Assembly: GCA_047633055.1 (NCBI GenBank)
Contig: JBLIEI010000019.1
Location: forward strand, 3,646 to 67,645
Source of the DNA: CALJFL01 sp047633055
GTDB taxonomy: Bacteria; Pseudomonadota; Gammaproteobacteria; Pseudomonadales; Halieaceae
Reading direction: 5' to 3'
Length of the DNA stretch: 64,000 nucleotides
Shown: positions 1 through 8,907 of the stretch, in pieces
Numbering within the stretch: position 1 is the first letter of the stretch
How the letters are laid out: each line of letters starts with the position of its first letter
The notes under the pieces: model-generated
Database searches by the model: none
Told to the model about the DNA's origin: nothing
What the model saw: only the letters and a program-made list of their open reading frames with translations
Position numbers and translations under genes: made by a program

Positions 1-377
1 TCCTCTTCAAAGGCAAAATCCTTGAGCACCCTGGCGGCCTCTTCAAGGTGACCCAGGCCACAGTGTGCTTGCGCACCGACCGCAAACTCTTTGGGCGCAC
101 CCATCTCTTCGCGAATCGCGTCGGCGATGTCGTTATAGTATTTTTTGTACACTGCAGCGCAAGATTCAAGCAGCTCCAAACGTTCCTGTCGTGAGGTGCG
201 ACTATAGGAAGCGAAAGCCGCTCGGGCCGCAGCCACCGCCAAGTCCACGTCGGCGGCAGACCCCATTGAGATGTGCGCGCAGACTTCTTCCGTCGCGGGG
301 TTGATGACGCCGAAATCATTGGCTATTACCGGATCAACCCACTGACCATTGATATAAAACTGCTTGCACTCTTTCAT
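1..377 (-). CDS. Aldehyde dehydrogenase, N-terminal part (cut by window edge)
   Basis: The minus strand is open from an ATG at 377 to the window edge, giving the first 125 residues. The opening (YINGQWV, then INPATEE) and the following helical stretch with AARAAF and EMGAPKEF are typical of NAD(P)-dependent aldehyde dehydrogenases. The catalytic Cys and Glu lie beyond the window, so the substrate cannot be judged. GGAGA sits six bases before the ATG and fixes the start. The gene is divergent from the acyl-CoA dehydrogenase at 570, with about 190 bases between them that probably hold both promoters. Family assignment is secure; the specific enzyme is not. Confidence 0.85.
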   Translation of the reverse strand, partial: MKECKQFYINGQWVDPVIANDFGVINPATEEVCAHISMGSAADVDLAVAAARAAFASYSRTSRQERLELLESCAAVYKKYYNDIADAIREEMGAPKEFAVGAQAHCGLGHLEEAARVLKDFAFEE

Positions 378-569
378 TGTTTGTCTCCAGTAGATAGGTT
401 CGAAAAACGAAACCCAGTGTAGCACCAGAATCTCACCTTACCAGTCCCCTGACGTTGTTATGGTCCGTCTCTTGCAATCAATTTATAGCAAGTTCCGGCA
501 TTGCCATTTTCACCCGTTTTATCCACACTCTCGGACCTTAAATTTACCTGAACCCAGCCGGAGTATTGC

Positions 570-1718
570 ATGAACGCAACCGTCGACCAGGATGATATGA
601 CCCTGTTCCGAGATATGGCGCGCCGCGCCTTTGAGCAGGAAGTCGCCCCTCACTTTGAAGAGTGGGAAGCGCAGCACATGGTACCGCGCGAACTGTGGCG
701 AACTTTGGGAGCCGCGGGTCTACTCTGTCCTGACGTTGATGAGGCCTATGGCGGCGCAGGCACTACGCCCCACGTAACCCTGGCACTGATCGAAGAGCTT
801 TCAGCCATGGGCTTCGGCGGCGTGGCAACGGGATACGGCATTCACTCCAATATCGTTGCTCCTTATTTGAGTCGAAAGGGCACCGAAGAGCAGAAACAAC
901 AGTGGTTACCGGGCATGGTATCCGGTGACGTGGTCGGCGCACTCGCCATGACCGAGCCAGGGGCGGGTTCCGACGTTCAGGGTATCAAAACGAGTGCCGT
1001 CAAAGATGGCGACGAGTGGCTTCTCAACGGCTCCAAAATCTTCATCACCAATGGCATTCATGCCGACCTGGTTATCGTGGCCGCGATCACTGACCCTGGT
1101 AAGGGCGCAAAAGGCACATCCCTGTTTCTGGTCGACACAACTCTCCCAGGCTTTGAGAAGAGCAAGAAAATTGAAAAGATTGGCCAGCACACTTCTGATA
1201 CGGCCCAGCTGTTTTTCCAGGATGTACGCCTTCCCGCCAACGCCCTTCTAGGCGGCCTGAACAAGGGCTTCGTGGTGATGATGGAAGAACTCCCCCGCGA
1301 GCGACTCGGTATTGCTGCCCAGGCCATTGCCGCAGCCAAAGGCGCTCTGGATATCACCGTTGACTATGTTAAAGACCGTAAAGCGTTTGGTCAGACTATC
1401 GGTGAATTTCAAAATACACGTTTTAAACTGGCTGGCGTAAAAACCCAGATAGCATTGAATCAGGCACTCTATGAGCAGTGTGCCAATGAGTACGCCCGTG
1501 GTGAGTTAAGCGCTGACAAGGCGGCTATGTTGAAACTGGCATCCACTGAGATGCAGTGCAGCACCATCGATGATTGTCTGCAACTGTTTGGCGGCTACGG
1601 CTACACTAGCGAGTATCCAATATCGCGTTTCTACACTGACGCAAGAATCCAGCGCATCTACGGCGGCTCCTCAGAAATCATGCATGAGCTGGTTGCGAGA
1701 TCTATGCTGGGTCGCTAA
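570..1718 (+). CDS. Acyl-CoA dehydrogenase (long-chain/isovaleryl-like active site)
   Basis: This 382-residue flavoenzyme should introduce the 2,3-double bond into an acyl-CoA. The FAD/substrate signature ALAMTEPGAGSD is at about residues 125-135 and the C-terminal LFGGYGYTSEYP is intact. The usual medium-chain catalytic Glu in the YEGT motif is replaced (IYGGSSEIM), while a Glu is present in LPRERLGIA near residue 244. This is the arrangement known from long-chain and isovaleryl-CoA dehydrogenases, whose base lies on helix G. CGGAG six bases before the ATG supports the start. It is divergent from an aldehyde dehydrogenase gene. Acyl chain specificity cannot be read from sequence alone. Confidence 0.92.
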   Translation: MNATVDQDDMTLFRDMARRAFEQEVAPHFEEWEAQHMVPRELWRTLGAAGLLCPDVDEAYGGAGTTPHVTLALIEELSAMGFGGVATGYGIHSNIVAPYLSRKGTEEQKQQWLPGMVSGDVVGALAMTEPGAGSDVQGIKTSAVKDGDEWLLNGSKIFITNGIHADLVIVAAITDPGKGAKGTSLFLVDTTLPGFEKSKKIEKIGQHTSDTAQLFFQDVRLPANALLGGLNKGFVVMMEELPRERLGIAAQAIAAAKGALDITVDYVKDRKAFGQTIGEFQNTRFKLAGVKTQIALNQALYEQCANEYARGELSADKAAMLKLASTEMQCSTIDDCLQLFGGYGYTSEYPISRFYTDARIQRIYGGSSEIMHELVARSMLGR

Positions 1719-1748
1719 CAAGGCGCCGCATTTGAACTCACAATTTCC

Positions 1749-2649
1749 GACTTCCGTTACCCATCTGAGTACTCACTGACCGGTGAGCGCTACCAGCCGA
1801 TACACTCCACGGCCTCTCGGCAGCAGGCCAGCCACTGCTTGTTCGCTATGACCTGGAAGGGCTGGCAAACGCGATCAGCAAGGACGAACTGAAACAACGC
1901 GGCAACGGTGGATTCTGGAGATACCGGGAGTGTCTACCTGTACGCAGGACGGAGAACATAGTCGCTCTGGGGGAGGAAACCACCCCGCTGAGCGAATTGA
2001 AACATCTCGCTGCACCCACCAGTTAGGCAAAGGTAATATCATCGTCAAAGACGAAGGTCGCTTACCTACTGGATCTTTCAAGGCCCGAGGCCTGGAACTG
2101 GCCGAACAGTTCGACTGGCAGCTCCCCGACGTTATTTTCTACCCCACCGGTGGCGGCACAGGATTAATTGGCATGTGGCAAATGTTCGACGATCTGGAAG
2201 CTATGGACTGGATAGACAGTAAACGGCCTCGCATGGTGGCGCTACAGGCAACCGGTTGCGCGCCCATTGTGAAGGCCTGGCAGGATGGAGAGGAACATGC
2301 GCCATTGTGGGAAAACGCCCTTACGGTGGCCGCAGGGATTAGCGTACCAATTGCGGTCGGCGATTTTTTAATCCTGCGCGCGGTTCGTGCCAGTAACGGC
2401 TTCGCCATCACGGTGGTAGACGAGGATATTATGCAGGCGCTGACCGAAGTCGGACAGGCGGAAGGTTTACTACTCTGCCCGGAAGGTGCGGCAACTTACG
2501 CAGCCTACAAACAAGCACTGGCTCAGGGTCTGGTGTCCAAAGAGGAAACCGTAATATTGTTTAACTGTGCTACTGGCCTTAAATATCCGCTAGGGCAAGC
2601 TCCGCTGCATCTGGACCGAAACTACCCCATTGATTACAGCCAGCTTTAA
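1749..2649 (+). pseudogene. Threonine synthase-like gene, broken by frameshifts and an internal deletion
   Basis: Three reading frames in succession encode threonine synthase pieces. From about 1749 the frame gives SDFRYPSEYSLTGERYQ, with no start codon recognised. A shift near 1825 leads to PLLVRYDLEGLANAISKDEL, which runs to a TAG near 2025. Another shift gives LGKGNIIVKDEG and the PLP-lysine motif TGSFKARG. There GSFKARG is joined directly to GLELAEQFDWQLPDV, so the roughly 100 residues that normally separate them (the fold around the phosphate-binding domain) are missing. The remaining C-terminal part is intact to 2649. The last 239-codon frame alone would make a protein without a complete PLP domain, so I call it dead. 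It sits 30 bases after the acyl-CoA dehydrogenase. Confidence 0.85.
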
Positions 2650-2753
2650 GATCAAAAAGACTTCTGCACAATTTGACAGTGTATCTTCTCACTTTTGAAG
2701 GGATTGACCTGAGTATCGTCACGGAGATCGGATCTTATCGCTGGTGAGGGACG

Positions 2754-2870
2754 AGAATAGCCTTTTCACCAAACGAATTCGTTGGTCCGGCACACCGGGA
2801 GCGACTGAAAAGGCTGTGCTTGTCCGTCCCCGGCGGCCTAAGCCGCTCTCAGAGGGCCTAAGCACAGATA
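2754..2870. other. Intergenic stretch rich in inverted repeats; possible structured RNA or decayed element
   Basis: Four nested or adjacent dyads are visible. AGCCTTTTCA (2759-2768) pairs perfectly with TGAAAAGGCT (2806-2815). AACGAATTCGTT (2772-2783) is a perfect 12-base palindrome inside that loop. CTGTGCTT (2814-2821) pairs with AAGCACAG (2860-2867). GCGGC-CTAA-GCCGC (2833-2846) forms a short hairpin inside the second arm. The stretch ends in the bidirectional terminator at 2891-2922. No protein-coding frame is convincing here. A small transcribed RNA on the plus strand, ending at that terminator, would fit, but TTGACA at 2673-2678 has no good -10 partner. Confidence 0.4.
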
Positions 2871-2890
2871 CCCCCAATATGCGAAGAACG

Positions 2891-2922
2891 AAAAAAAGGG
2901 CGGTAATCACCGCCCTTTTTTT
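2891..2922. terminator. Bidirectional intrinsic terminator
   Basis: The stem GGGCGGT (2898-2904), loop AATC and ACCGCCC (2909-2915) is flanked by seven A on the left and seven T on the right, so it can work in both directions. It lies 18 bases beyond the stop of the minus-strand TonB receptor gene and is the natural end of that transcript. It also closes any plus-strand transcript coming from the structured region before it. Confidence 0.9.
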
Positions 2923-2939
2923 CCTAAACTACATCAATA

Positions 2940-5366
2940 CTAAAAGTCATATGACGTCCTCAGGTACCATGAACCACCGTCGTAACCCGCTGCGCTGCGG
3001 CGTGGATAAGCTAGGCCGACACCGATTCGGTTGGCATACTGGCCACCTGCATCAATTTCATCGATATATTCATCGAAGATATTCGCGCCGCCAAAGGTGA
3101 GGTTAATATTCTCTGTTACGTCCCAGCCCAGCTCAAGGTCGACGTAAATAACGGAGCCAATTTCTTTACTTCGATTGCCGAAGTCGCCATCAATCCGCCC
3201 TCTTTCATCAAAGTGCTCGCCATAGTAATTGGCTCTGAGCATTAATGACCAATTGTCCGCAAAGTGGGTATTGGCAGTAAAAACAAAACGATCTTCAGGA
3301 TAGTTATTTTCGATGTCTTCAATCAGACCATCACTAACTGTCTGAATACCGTTTATAAGAGCCTGGTCGACAACCTCAATTTCATTGTGGTTATAAGCGA
3401 ATGTAAACGAAGTATCAACACCACCGGACCACTGATAGTTTGAGTTCAGCACCAGATCAATACCCTTGTGCTCAACATCTAAAGTATTGGTGTAAAACGA
3501 AACAACACCATCACCTGAGGCTTTTTCTATATCTCCGGTACGGTATATTCGATCATCGACCTCGATCAGATAAAAATCTAAGGTCAGCGTAGTGGAGTCA
3601 CCGATGTCGCTACTAAATCCAAAGCTGTAGTTCAACGACGTCTCCTCAGTCAATGCAGTACCACCAACAGCGACGGCCTCAGGAGAAGTTGCCTTGATCA
3701 ATCCCTGCTCTACCTGCTCTCCTGTTACGCCATCAAACGTCGTAATCACCTGCTGCAAATTTGTCTGGCCTGGTGTGGGCGCGTGAAAACCTGTGGATAC
3801 TGCGCCGCGTAGGGTTAGCCAATCAGTCGCATTGAACCGGGTAGCGACTTTAAAGTTGGTGGTATCACCGAAATCCGAAAAGTCTTCATAACGAACGGCA
3901 TACTGCATTAGCCAGCTATCAGAGATATCGTGCTCGAGGTCGCCATAGATAGCCCAGTTGTCCCTGTCAAATTCTCCAGCGTCTGCAACCGTCGGGCTAG
4001 AATATCCGGAACCGGACGTACCGCCGTTGGTTGTATTGGGTTCGCCTACATTTGCTGTGAAGGTTTCCTCACGCCACTCAGCACCGAAACCGAGGTTCAG
4101 GTTGTCACCGATAGGCTGAGAGAAATCAGCATTCAAATTGACTTCTTCCTGCTCATAACTACCGACATCAAATTTCATTTGCGCCGGTTCTCCATCAGGC
4201 CCTAGCCCAACGTCAACGTTTACAGCATTATTCAGCGTGTACTCAATTTCACTCACCCCCAAACCGACGCTAATATCGTAATAGAGCCCTCCATCAAAAC
4301 TACCCCGCAAGCCACCGACCAGAGAGTAATCCTCCTGATCACCGTCCAAATATGCGGTGAAACCCGTCTCCAACAAACGGCCTTGATACCCGTATAAATC
4401 TACCAGAGCCTGGACCTGAGCATCTACCGGCGCGCCGGTAGATGGGACAGGCGCCTCTCTGTGGAAGAATCGGTAGCGGCCAGAAACATCCGCATAATTA
4501 CCGTGAAGGTAGAGCTCGGAGGTGTCACTCAGATCATAACCGGAATTAAAGAATAATCGGTAACCACTGGATTCAGGACGTCCCCAGGACTGTGTCAAAG
4601 GTGCGTCGTCGAAAGGTGTGTCCTGGCCCAGCCCTTCCAGTCCGTCCGCTATGCTCTGACGGGTATCGGGGCGCAGCACTGCACGATCCAAGGGTTCATT
4701 GTCTTGCCATTCACCGGTCAGGTTCAGGAAGCCATTTTCACCCAGTGCAAAGCCGCCATTAGCGCCAACCTTGACTGTTTGTTCGCCTTCATAATGTTCG
4801 CCATACTGCACTAACACCTTGCCGCCCTCTCGATCGTCTTTCATTCGAAAGTTCATCACGCCGGCGATCGCATCAGAGCCATACTGAGCCGCCGCGCCAT
4901 CGCGCAGCACTTCGACGCTCTTCAGGCCAAGGCTGGGAATCATGCCAATATCTACGCCGTGTGCGCCATTACCTGCGGCAGGCGCAAAAACCGTCACAAG
5001 CGCCGCGCGATGTCGGCGTTTGCCGTTAACCAAAATCAGCACCTGATCCGGGGAGGTACCGCGCAATGAGGTCGGTCTAACAAAGGCACTGCCGTCACCA
5101 GACAATGGGGTGGCGGTAAAGGACGGTACCAGCGTTCGCAAGTTCTCCGTAATATCAACAGAGTTACCCTGGCTGTTGAATTCTTCGCCAGACAGCACAT
5201 CCACGGGCACGGGTGAATCGGAAACGGACCGCGCCTTCTGGCTACGAGTACCGATTACTATAACTTCTTCGAGCATGTCAGGTTCCTGCGCATTAACCTG
5301 AGCGGGAATTGCCAAGGTTGCCAGGGCTGCAGTTACTGCTAGGGATAGTAGTGTTTTAGGGATCAT
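2940..5366 (-). CDS. TonB-dependent outer-membrane receptor
   Basis: About 808 residues from the chosen ATG at 5366. A frame upstream of it exists, but this ATG has GGAG nine bases before it and starts a proper signal peptide (MIPKTLLSLAVTAALATLA, cleavage after VNAQ). The TonB box-like EEVIVIGTR follows. The plug domain contains VLILVNGKRRHR and VEVLRDGAAAQYGSDAIAG, and the beta-barrel runs to a C-terminal aromatic (LRTSYDF). The plug is of the large family that imports diverse substrates, so the ligand is unknown. It is followed by a terminator at 2891. The next gene upstream on the same strand is a class III aminotransferase, about 300 bases away, which may hint at an amino compound as substrate. 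I see no Fur box in front of it. Confidence 0.92.
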   Translation of the reverse strand: MIPKTLLSLAVTAALATLAIPAQVNAQEPDMLEEVIVIGTRSQKARSVSDSPVPVDVLSGEEFNSQGNSVDITENLRTLVPSFTATPLSGDGSAFVRPTSLRGTSPDQVLILVNGKRRHRAALVTVFAPAAGNGAHGVDIGMIPSLGLKSVEVLRDGAAAQYGSDAIAGVMNFRMKDDREGGKVLVQYGEHYEGEQTVKVGANGGFALGENGFLNLTGEWQDNEPLDRAVLRPDTRQSIADGLEGLGQDTPFDDAPLTQSWGRPESSGYRLFFNSGYDLSDTSELYLHGNYADVSGRYRFFHREAPVPSTGAPVDAQVQALVDLYGYQGRLLETGFTAYLDGDQEDYSLVGGLRGSFDGGLYYDISVGLGVSEIEYTLNNAVNVDVGLGPDGEPAQMKFDVGSYEQEEVNLNADFSQPIGDNLNLGFGAEWREETFTANVGEPNTTNGGTSGSGYSSPTVADAGEFDRDNWAIYGDLEHDISDSWLMQYAVRYEDFSDFGDTTNFKVATRFNATDWLTLRGAVSTGFHAPTPGQTNLQQVITTFDGVTGEQVEQGLIKATSPEAVAVGGTALTEETSLNYSFGFSSDIGDSTTLTLDFYLIEVDDRIYRTGDIEKASGDGVVSFYTNTLDVEHKGIDLVLNSNYQWSGGVDTSFTFAYNHNEIEVVDQALINGIQTVSDGLIEDIENNYPEDRFVFTANTHFADNWSLMLRANYYGEHFDERGRIDGDFGNRSKEIGSVIYVDLELGWDVTENINLTFGGANIFDEYIDEIDAGGQYANRIGVGLAYPRRSAAGYDGGSWYLRTSYDF

Positions 5367-5664
5367 AGGTCGTATCTCCAGATTATTTTTATTTATAGTA
5401 CTGGTGAGTGCATCCATCGGGATATACACAAGTAAAGCTGCCATTCAACCCGGACGTCGCTAGTCACAGCCAAGTCTAAGCTGTTGACCACTATAAACGA
5501 GTGGTTACTAGGGGCGGGCAGCGAACGCTGTTAAAAATTCACACTCAAGAACAGGGGATTTGGGATGAATATCTGCCACGTAGCGGTGACCGGTCGGCAG
5601 ACCGTGCTACCACTCGATGCTATTCAGCTGTCGAGTGGTGTAGTGTCGCAAGTTAGAATTGCGC

Positions 5665-7017
5665 TCAACCAAGCTCCTTCAGTGTGTCTCCCAGTGCACT
5701 AATCAAGGAATCAATGTCAGATTTCTCGATAACAAAGGGCAAGCCCATCTGAATCGTGTCACCGCCATAACGCACATAAAAGCCTTTCTCCCACATGCGC
5801 TGGGCGATCTCATAGGGACGACGTGCAGGTTCGCCAGGATAGGCGGCTAGCTGCAGCGCACCGGCAAAACCGTAGTTACGGATGTCTGTGACATGTGGGC
5901 ACCCTTTGAGCTGGTGCAAGGTCTCTTCGAAGTGCGGCGCGAGTTTAGCTACCCGCTGCGGCAGTTTTTCGTCGATCAGAACATCCAGAGCAGCAATACT
6001 CGCTGCACACGCCACCGGATGAGCCGAATAGGTGTAGCCATGGGGAAATTCCAGCATATAGTCTGGACCGCCCTTGTCCATAAAAGTCTGGTAGATCTCG
6101 CTCTTGGCAACCACTGCGCCCATAGGGATCGCGCCATTGGTCATTTGTTTGGCGATGTTCATGATGTCGGGTACCACACCGAAAGCATCGGCTCCGGTCA
6201 TGGCGCCCATGCGGCCAAAGCCGGTAATCACTTCGTCAAATATCAGCAGGATGTCATGGGCAGTGCAAATGTCACGCAAGCGCTGTAAGTACCCGGCTGG
6301 TGGCGGAATGACACCCGCTGAACCGCCCATCGGCTCAACAATGACAGCGGCAATATTAGACGCGTCGTGCAACGCGACCAATTCGCTTAACTCGTCAGCT
6401 AAGTGCCAACCATTGGCGGGCATGCCTTTAGTAAAGGCATTGTCTGCCAGCAGCGTATGTGACATGTGGTCTGCATCCACTGCCTGACCAAACATTTTCC
6501 GGTTGGCAGCAATGCCGCCCACCGAAATGCCGCCGAAGTTAACCCCGTGATAACCCTTGGCGCGACCAATCAATTTGGTCTTGGTCGGCTGACCTTTCTG
6601 GCGCCAATATGCTCGCGCCATTTTCAGTGAGGTATCCGCGGACTCCGAACCGGAATTAGTGAAAAATACGTAGTCCAGACCTTCTGGCGTCAGTGCCTTT
6701 ATCTTGTTGGCGAGCTCAAAGGAACGGGGCTGACCAAACTGAAATGCAGGAGAATAATCGAGAGTTTGCATCTGGCGGTGCACCGCCTCGGTGATCTCTG
6801 GTCGGTTGTGCCCCAGGCCACAGCACCATAGACCGGACAGTCCATCCAGCACCCTACGGCCTTTATCATCTATAAAGTGAACACCTTCGGCCGCCACAAT
6901 CATCCTGGGATCGTCTTTGAACTGACGGTTACCCGTGTATGGCATCCAATGGGATTCCAGTTCCTGTCGGGTCAAATTGTGGGATTGGGGCATGCCGATC
7001 ATCATTGTTACATCCAT
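5665..7017 (-). CDS. Class III aminotransferase, omega-amino acid:pyruvate type
   Basis: A 450-residue PLP enzyme. The family marks are WMPYTGNRQFKDDPRM near the N-terminus, the LSGLWCCGLGH substrate region, FTNSGSESADTSLK (phosphate cup), LLIFDEVITGFGRMG with the Asp that binds the PLP pyridine nitrogen, and the PLP lysine in IAKQMTNGAIPMGAV. The N-terminal WMPYTGNR and GLWCCGLGH pattern matches beta-alanine/omega-amino acid:pyruvate aminotransferases, which send amino groups from terminal amines to pyruvate. The true start may be one of the later Met codons (residues 5, 6 or 9). It is divergent from a LysR gene at 7132, the usual layout for a LysR-controlled target. Confidence 0.9.
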   Translation of the reverse strand: MDVTMMIGMPQSHNLTRQELESHWMPYTGNRQFKDDPRMIVAAEGVHFIDDKGRRVLDGLSGLWCCGLGHNRPEITEAVHRQMQTLDYSPAFQFGQPRSFELANKIKALTPEGLDYVFFTNSGSESADTSLKMARAYWRQKGQPTKTKLIGRAKGYHGVNFGGISVGGIAANRKMFGQAVDADHMSHTLLADNAFTKGMPANGWHLADELSELVALHDASNIAAVIVEPMGGSAGVIPPPAGYLQRLRDICTAHDILLIFDEVITGFGRMGAMTGADAFGVVPDIMNIAKQMTNGAIPMGAVVAKSEIYQTFMDKGGPDYMLEFPHGYTYSAHPVACAASIAALDVLIDEKLPQRVAKLAPHFEETLHQLKGCPHVTDIRNYGFAGALQLAAYPGEPARRPYEIAQRMWEKGFYVRYGGDTIQMGLPFVIEKSDIDSLISALGDTLKELG

Positions 7018-7079
7018 TAAAGGTATCTAGCAGATATCATACCTCCTCAGCAAAGTTGCACAAATCAATATCTATGCAC

Positions 7080-7096
7080 GTTTAGTTTCATTAAAC
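7080..7096. promoter_or_regulatory. Candidate LysR-type operator between aminotransferase and regulator
   Basis: GTTTAGTTTCATTAAAC has dyad arms GTTTA and TAAAC separated by seven bases and satisfies the T-N11-A rule of LysR-family boxes at three positions. It lies 63 bases before the aminotransferase start and 35 bases before the divergent LysR ATG, where an autoregulated site is expected. No binding data; inferred from pattern and place. Confidence 0.5.
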
Positions 7097-7131
7097 TGCA
7101 CCTATCGACGCCAATTGAAAGGGCTGTAACT

Positions 7132-8070
7132 ATGGTGCGCAAGGCACTGCTAGGCAATGTGACAGACAATGACCTGCGTCTACTGCGGGTATTTCGAGCG
7201 GTGGTGGCTTGCGGGGGCTTTTCAGCGGCAGAACTCGAGCTCAACATCAATCGCTCAACGATTTCCAGGCACATCAAGGATCTGGAGGTTCGGCTGGGGG
7301 TCACCCTGTGCCGCCGAGGTCGCGGCGGCTTTGCCCTTACCGCGGAAGGAGAGCAGGTTCACCAGAGCGCCCTTAAGATTATGGCCGCGATGGAGGATTT
7401 CAAGCATGAGGTCGATGACATTCATCAGCGACTCACTGGCTCGTTGGCAATAGCCCTGTTCGACAAGACCGCCACCAATCCCATGTGCCGTATTCCGCAG
7501 GCACTCGCCGATTTCGACGCACAAGCACCGGAAGTCAATTTGGAAATCTATGTCGAGCCGATCAATGCGATTGAGCGGGATGTGATGGAGGGCCGTTTTC
7601 ACGTGGGCGTTATCCCTAATCACCGGCCCTCCTCCAGCCTGGACTACCACCCACTATTTGAAGAACAGATGTACCTCTACTGCGGCAGCCGTCATCCTCT
7701 ATTCACAAAAAATCCAGACTTGACGCCCGCTGAGGTCAGGCAATGTAAGTACGTGGGCATTGGCTATCATTCTCCCAACATGGAAGTGACACAGCAACTT
7801 GGCCAGCGCCGTGACGCTACCGCTTACGATCAGGAGGCTGTGGCCCATTTGGTTTTATCCGGCCGCTATCTGGGTTATTTACCGGACCACTACGCCGCCG
7901 CTTTCGTGCAACAGGGATTGATGCGCAAACTACTACCAGAGCAGTTTCAATACATGTGTCAATTTAGCGCTATTGTTCGAGGCTCACCGCCCCCAAGCCG
8001 GGTGGTGCAGACCTTACTGGACGCGTTAGTTGAACAGCATCATCATACCGGGTTGATGAACGACGGGTAA
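7132..8070 (+). CDS. LysR-family transcriptional regulator
   Basis: 312 residues. The N-terminal winged helix-turn-helix is clear (LRLLRVFRAVVACGGFSAAE, then INRSTISRHIKDLE with the recognition helix, and GFALTAEGEQV). The C-terminal part is the periplasmic-binding-like effector domain. By position it should control the divergent aminotransferase gene and itself through the dyad at 7080-7096. Its last 28 bases overlap the end of the convergent NUDIX gene. The coinducer is unknown. Confidence 0.92.
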   Translation: MVRKALLGNVTDNDLRLLRVFRAVVACGGFSAAELELNINRSTISRHIKDLEVRLGVTLCRRGRGGFALTAEGEQVHQSALKIMAAMEDFKHEVDDIHQRLTGSLAIALFDKTATNPMCRIPQALADFDAQAPEVNLEIYVEPINAIERDVMEGRFHVGVIPNHRPSSSLDYHPLFEEQMYLYCGSRHPLFTKNPDLTPAEVRQCKYVGIGYHSPNMEVTQQLGQRRDATAYDQEAVAHLVLSGRYLGYLPDHYAAAFVQQGLMRKLLPEQFQYMCQFSAIVRGSPPPSRVVQTLLDALVEQHHHTGLMNDG

Positions 8071-8756
8071 TTCTTGTCTACTTCGCTATGTAAATAGATC
8101 CAGTTCTTATTCTCTAATATGGCACGGTGTCTGGCACCAGGAATCGTACTATCACTCGCTTCATAACCTGCGTCGCCGGCGAATAAAAGAGCGGGGGCGC
8201 CGGCGTCATACGTTAAAACGGGCTGTACCGACTGGGGAACCCTATCGCGCTGCTGGATCAGCATGGCGGCTACACTTTCATAGCCGACCAAACTGGCAAG
8301 GGTGACAAATGTGGGCGGCATGATGCCCAGGTCGCCGTCTTTGTGTTGATCCAGTGCATCCTGAATATTGATCCACATCGCCTCGTGAATTTCGCTGCCG
8401 TCGATAATCACCCGCGCCTCGCTAGCTAGCGGTGCTGCATATATCCAGGTCTTGAAGCGCTTGGGCTCCACGATGGGCGTAGTCCAGTGGCTAAGTTGCA
8501 CCATTGAGTCGATGTCGGGGCGCAGGCCACACTCCTCTTCCGCTTCGCGGGCGGCCGCCAGACACGCCGCCTTGGCAATATCTCCCCCCGCCTCTTCCAT
8601 ATCCTGCGGCTCCAGTGCACCACCGGGGAACACCCACAGCCCCCCGGCAAATTTCACCGCCTTGTTGCGCTTCAGCAGCAGCGTTTCCATACCGCGTAGT
8701 GTATCTCGGAGCAGGACAACCGTGCTCGCAGGCCTGGCATCAGCGATTTGTGGCAT
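8043..8756 (-). CDS. NUDIX hydrolase, NUDT19/RP2p-like with expanded Nudix box
   Basis: 237 residues. The protein opens with a beta strand carrying MPQIADARPASTVVLLRD, followed by FAGGLWVFPGGALEP. The catalytic part of the Nudix box, AAREAEEECGL, is separated from GGALEP by an insertion of about 20 residues, so the box is longer than the canonical 23 residues, as in NUDT19-type CoA diphosphatases. The two Glu of EAEEE should bind Mg2+. A nucleoside-diphosphate or CoA-type substrate is likely but not determined. The gene converges on the LysR gene with a 28-base overlap of coding ends. Confidence 0.85.
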   Translation of the reverse strand: MPQIADARPASTVVLLRDTLRGMETLLLKRNKAVKFAGGLWVFPGGALEPQDMEEAGGDIAKAACLAAAREAEEECGLRPDIDSMVQLSHWTTPIVEPKRFKTWIYAAPLASEARVIIDGSEIHEAMWINIQDALDQHKDGDLGIMPPTFVTLASLVGYESVAAMLIQQRDRVPQSVQPVLTYDAGAPALLFAGDAGYEASDSTIPGARHRAILENKNWIYLHSEVDKNYPSFINPV

Positions 8757-8907
8757 TTAGGTTTCACCTTCAATGGGTCAGAGTTGGGCAAAATTTTGCT
8801 ACCAACGGTCGTCGTTACCATTATCATGTCGTGGGACCAATCGGTAAAGGCAGATATTCGACGTTTTCAACTTTTTGTAACGCCAGAGACAAGGAGTCAG
8901 CACAACG

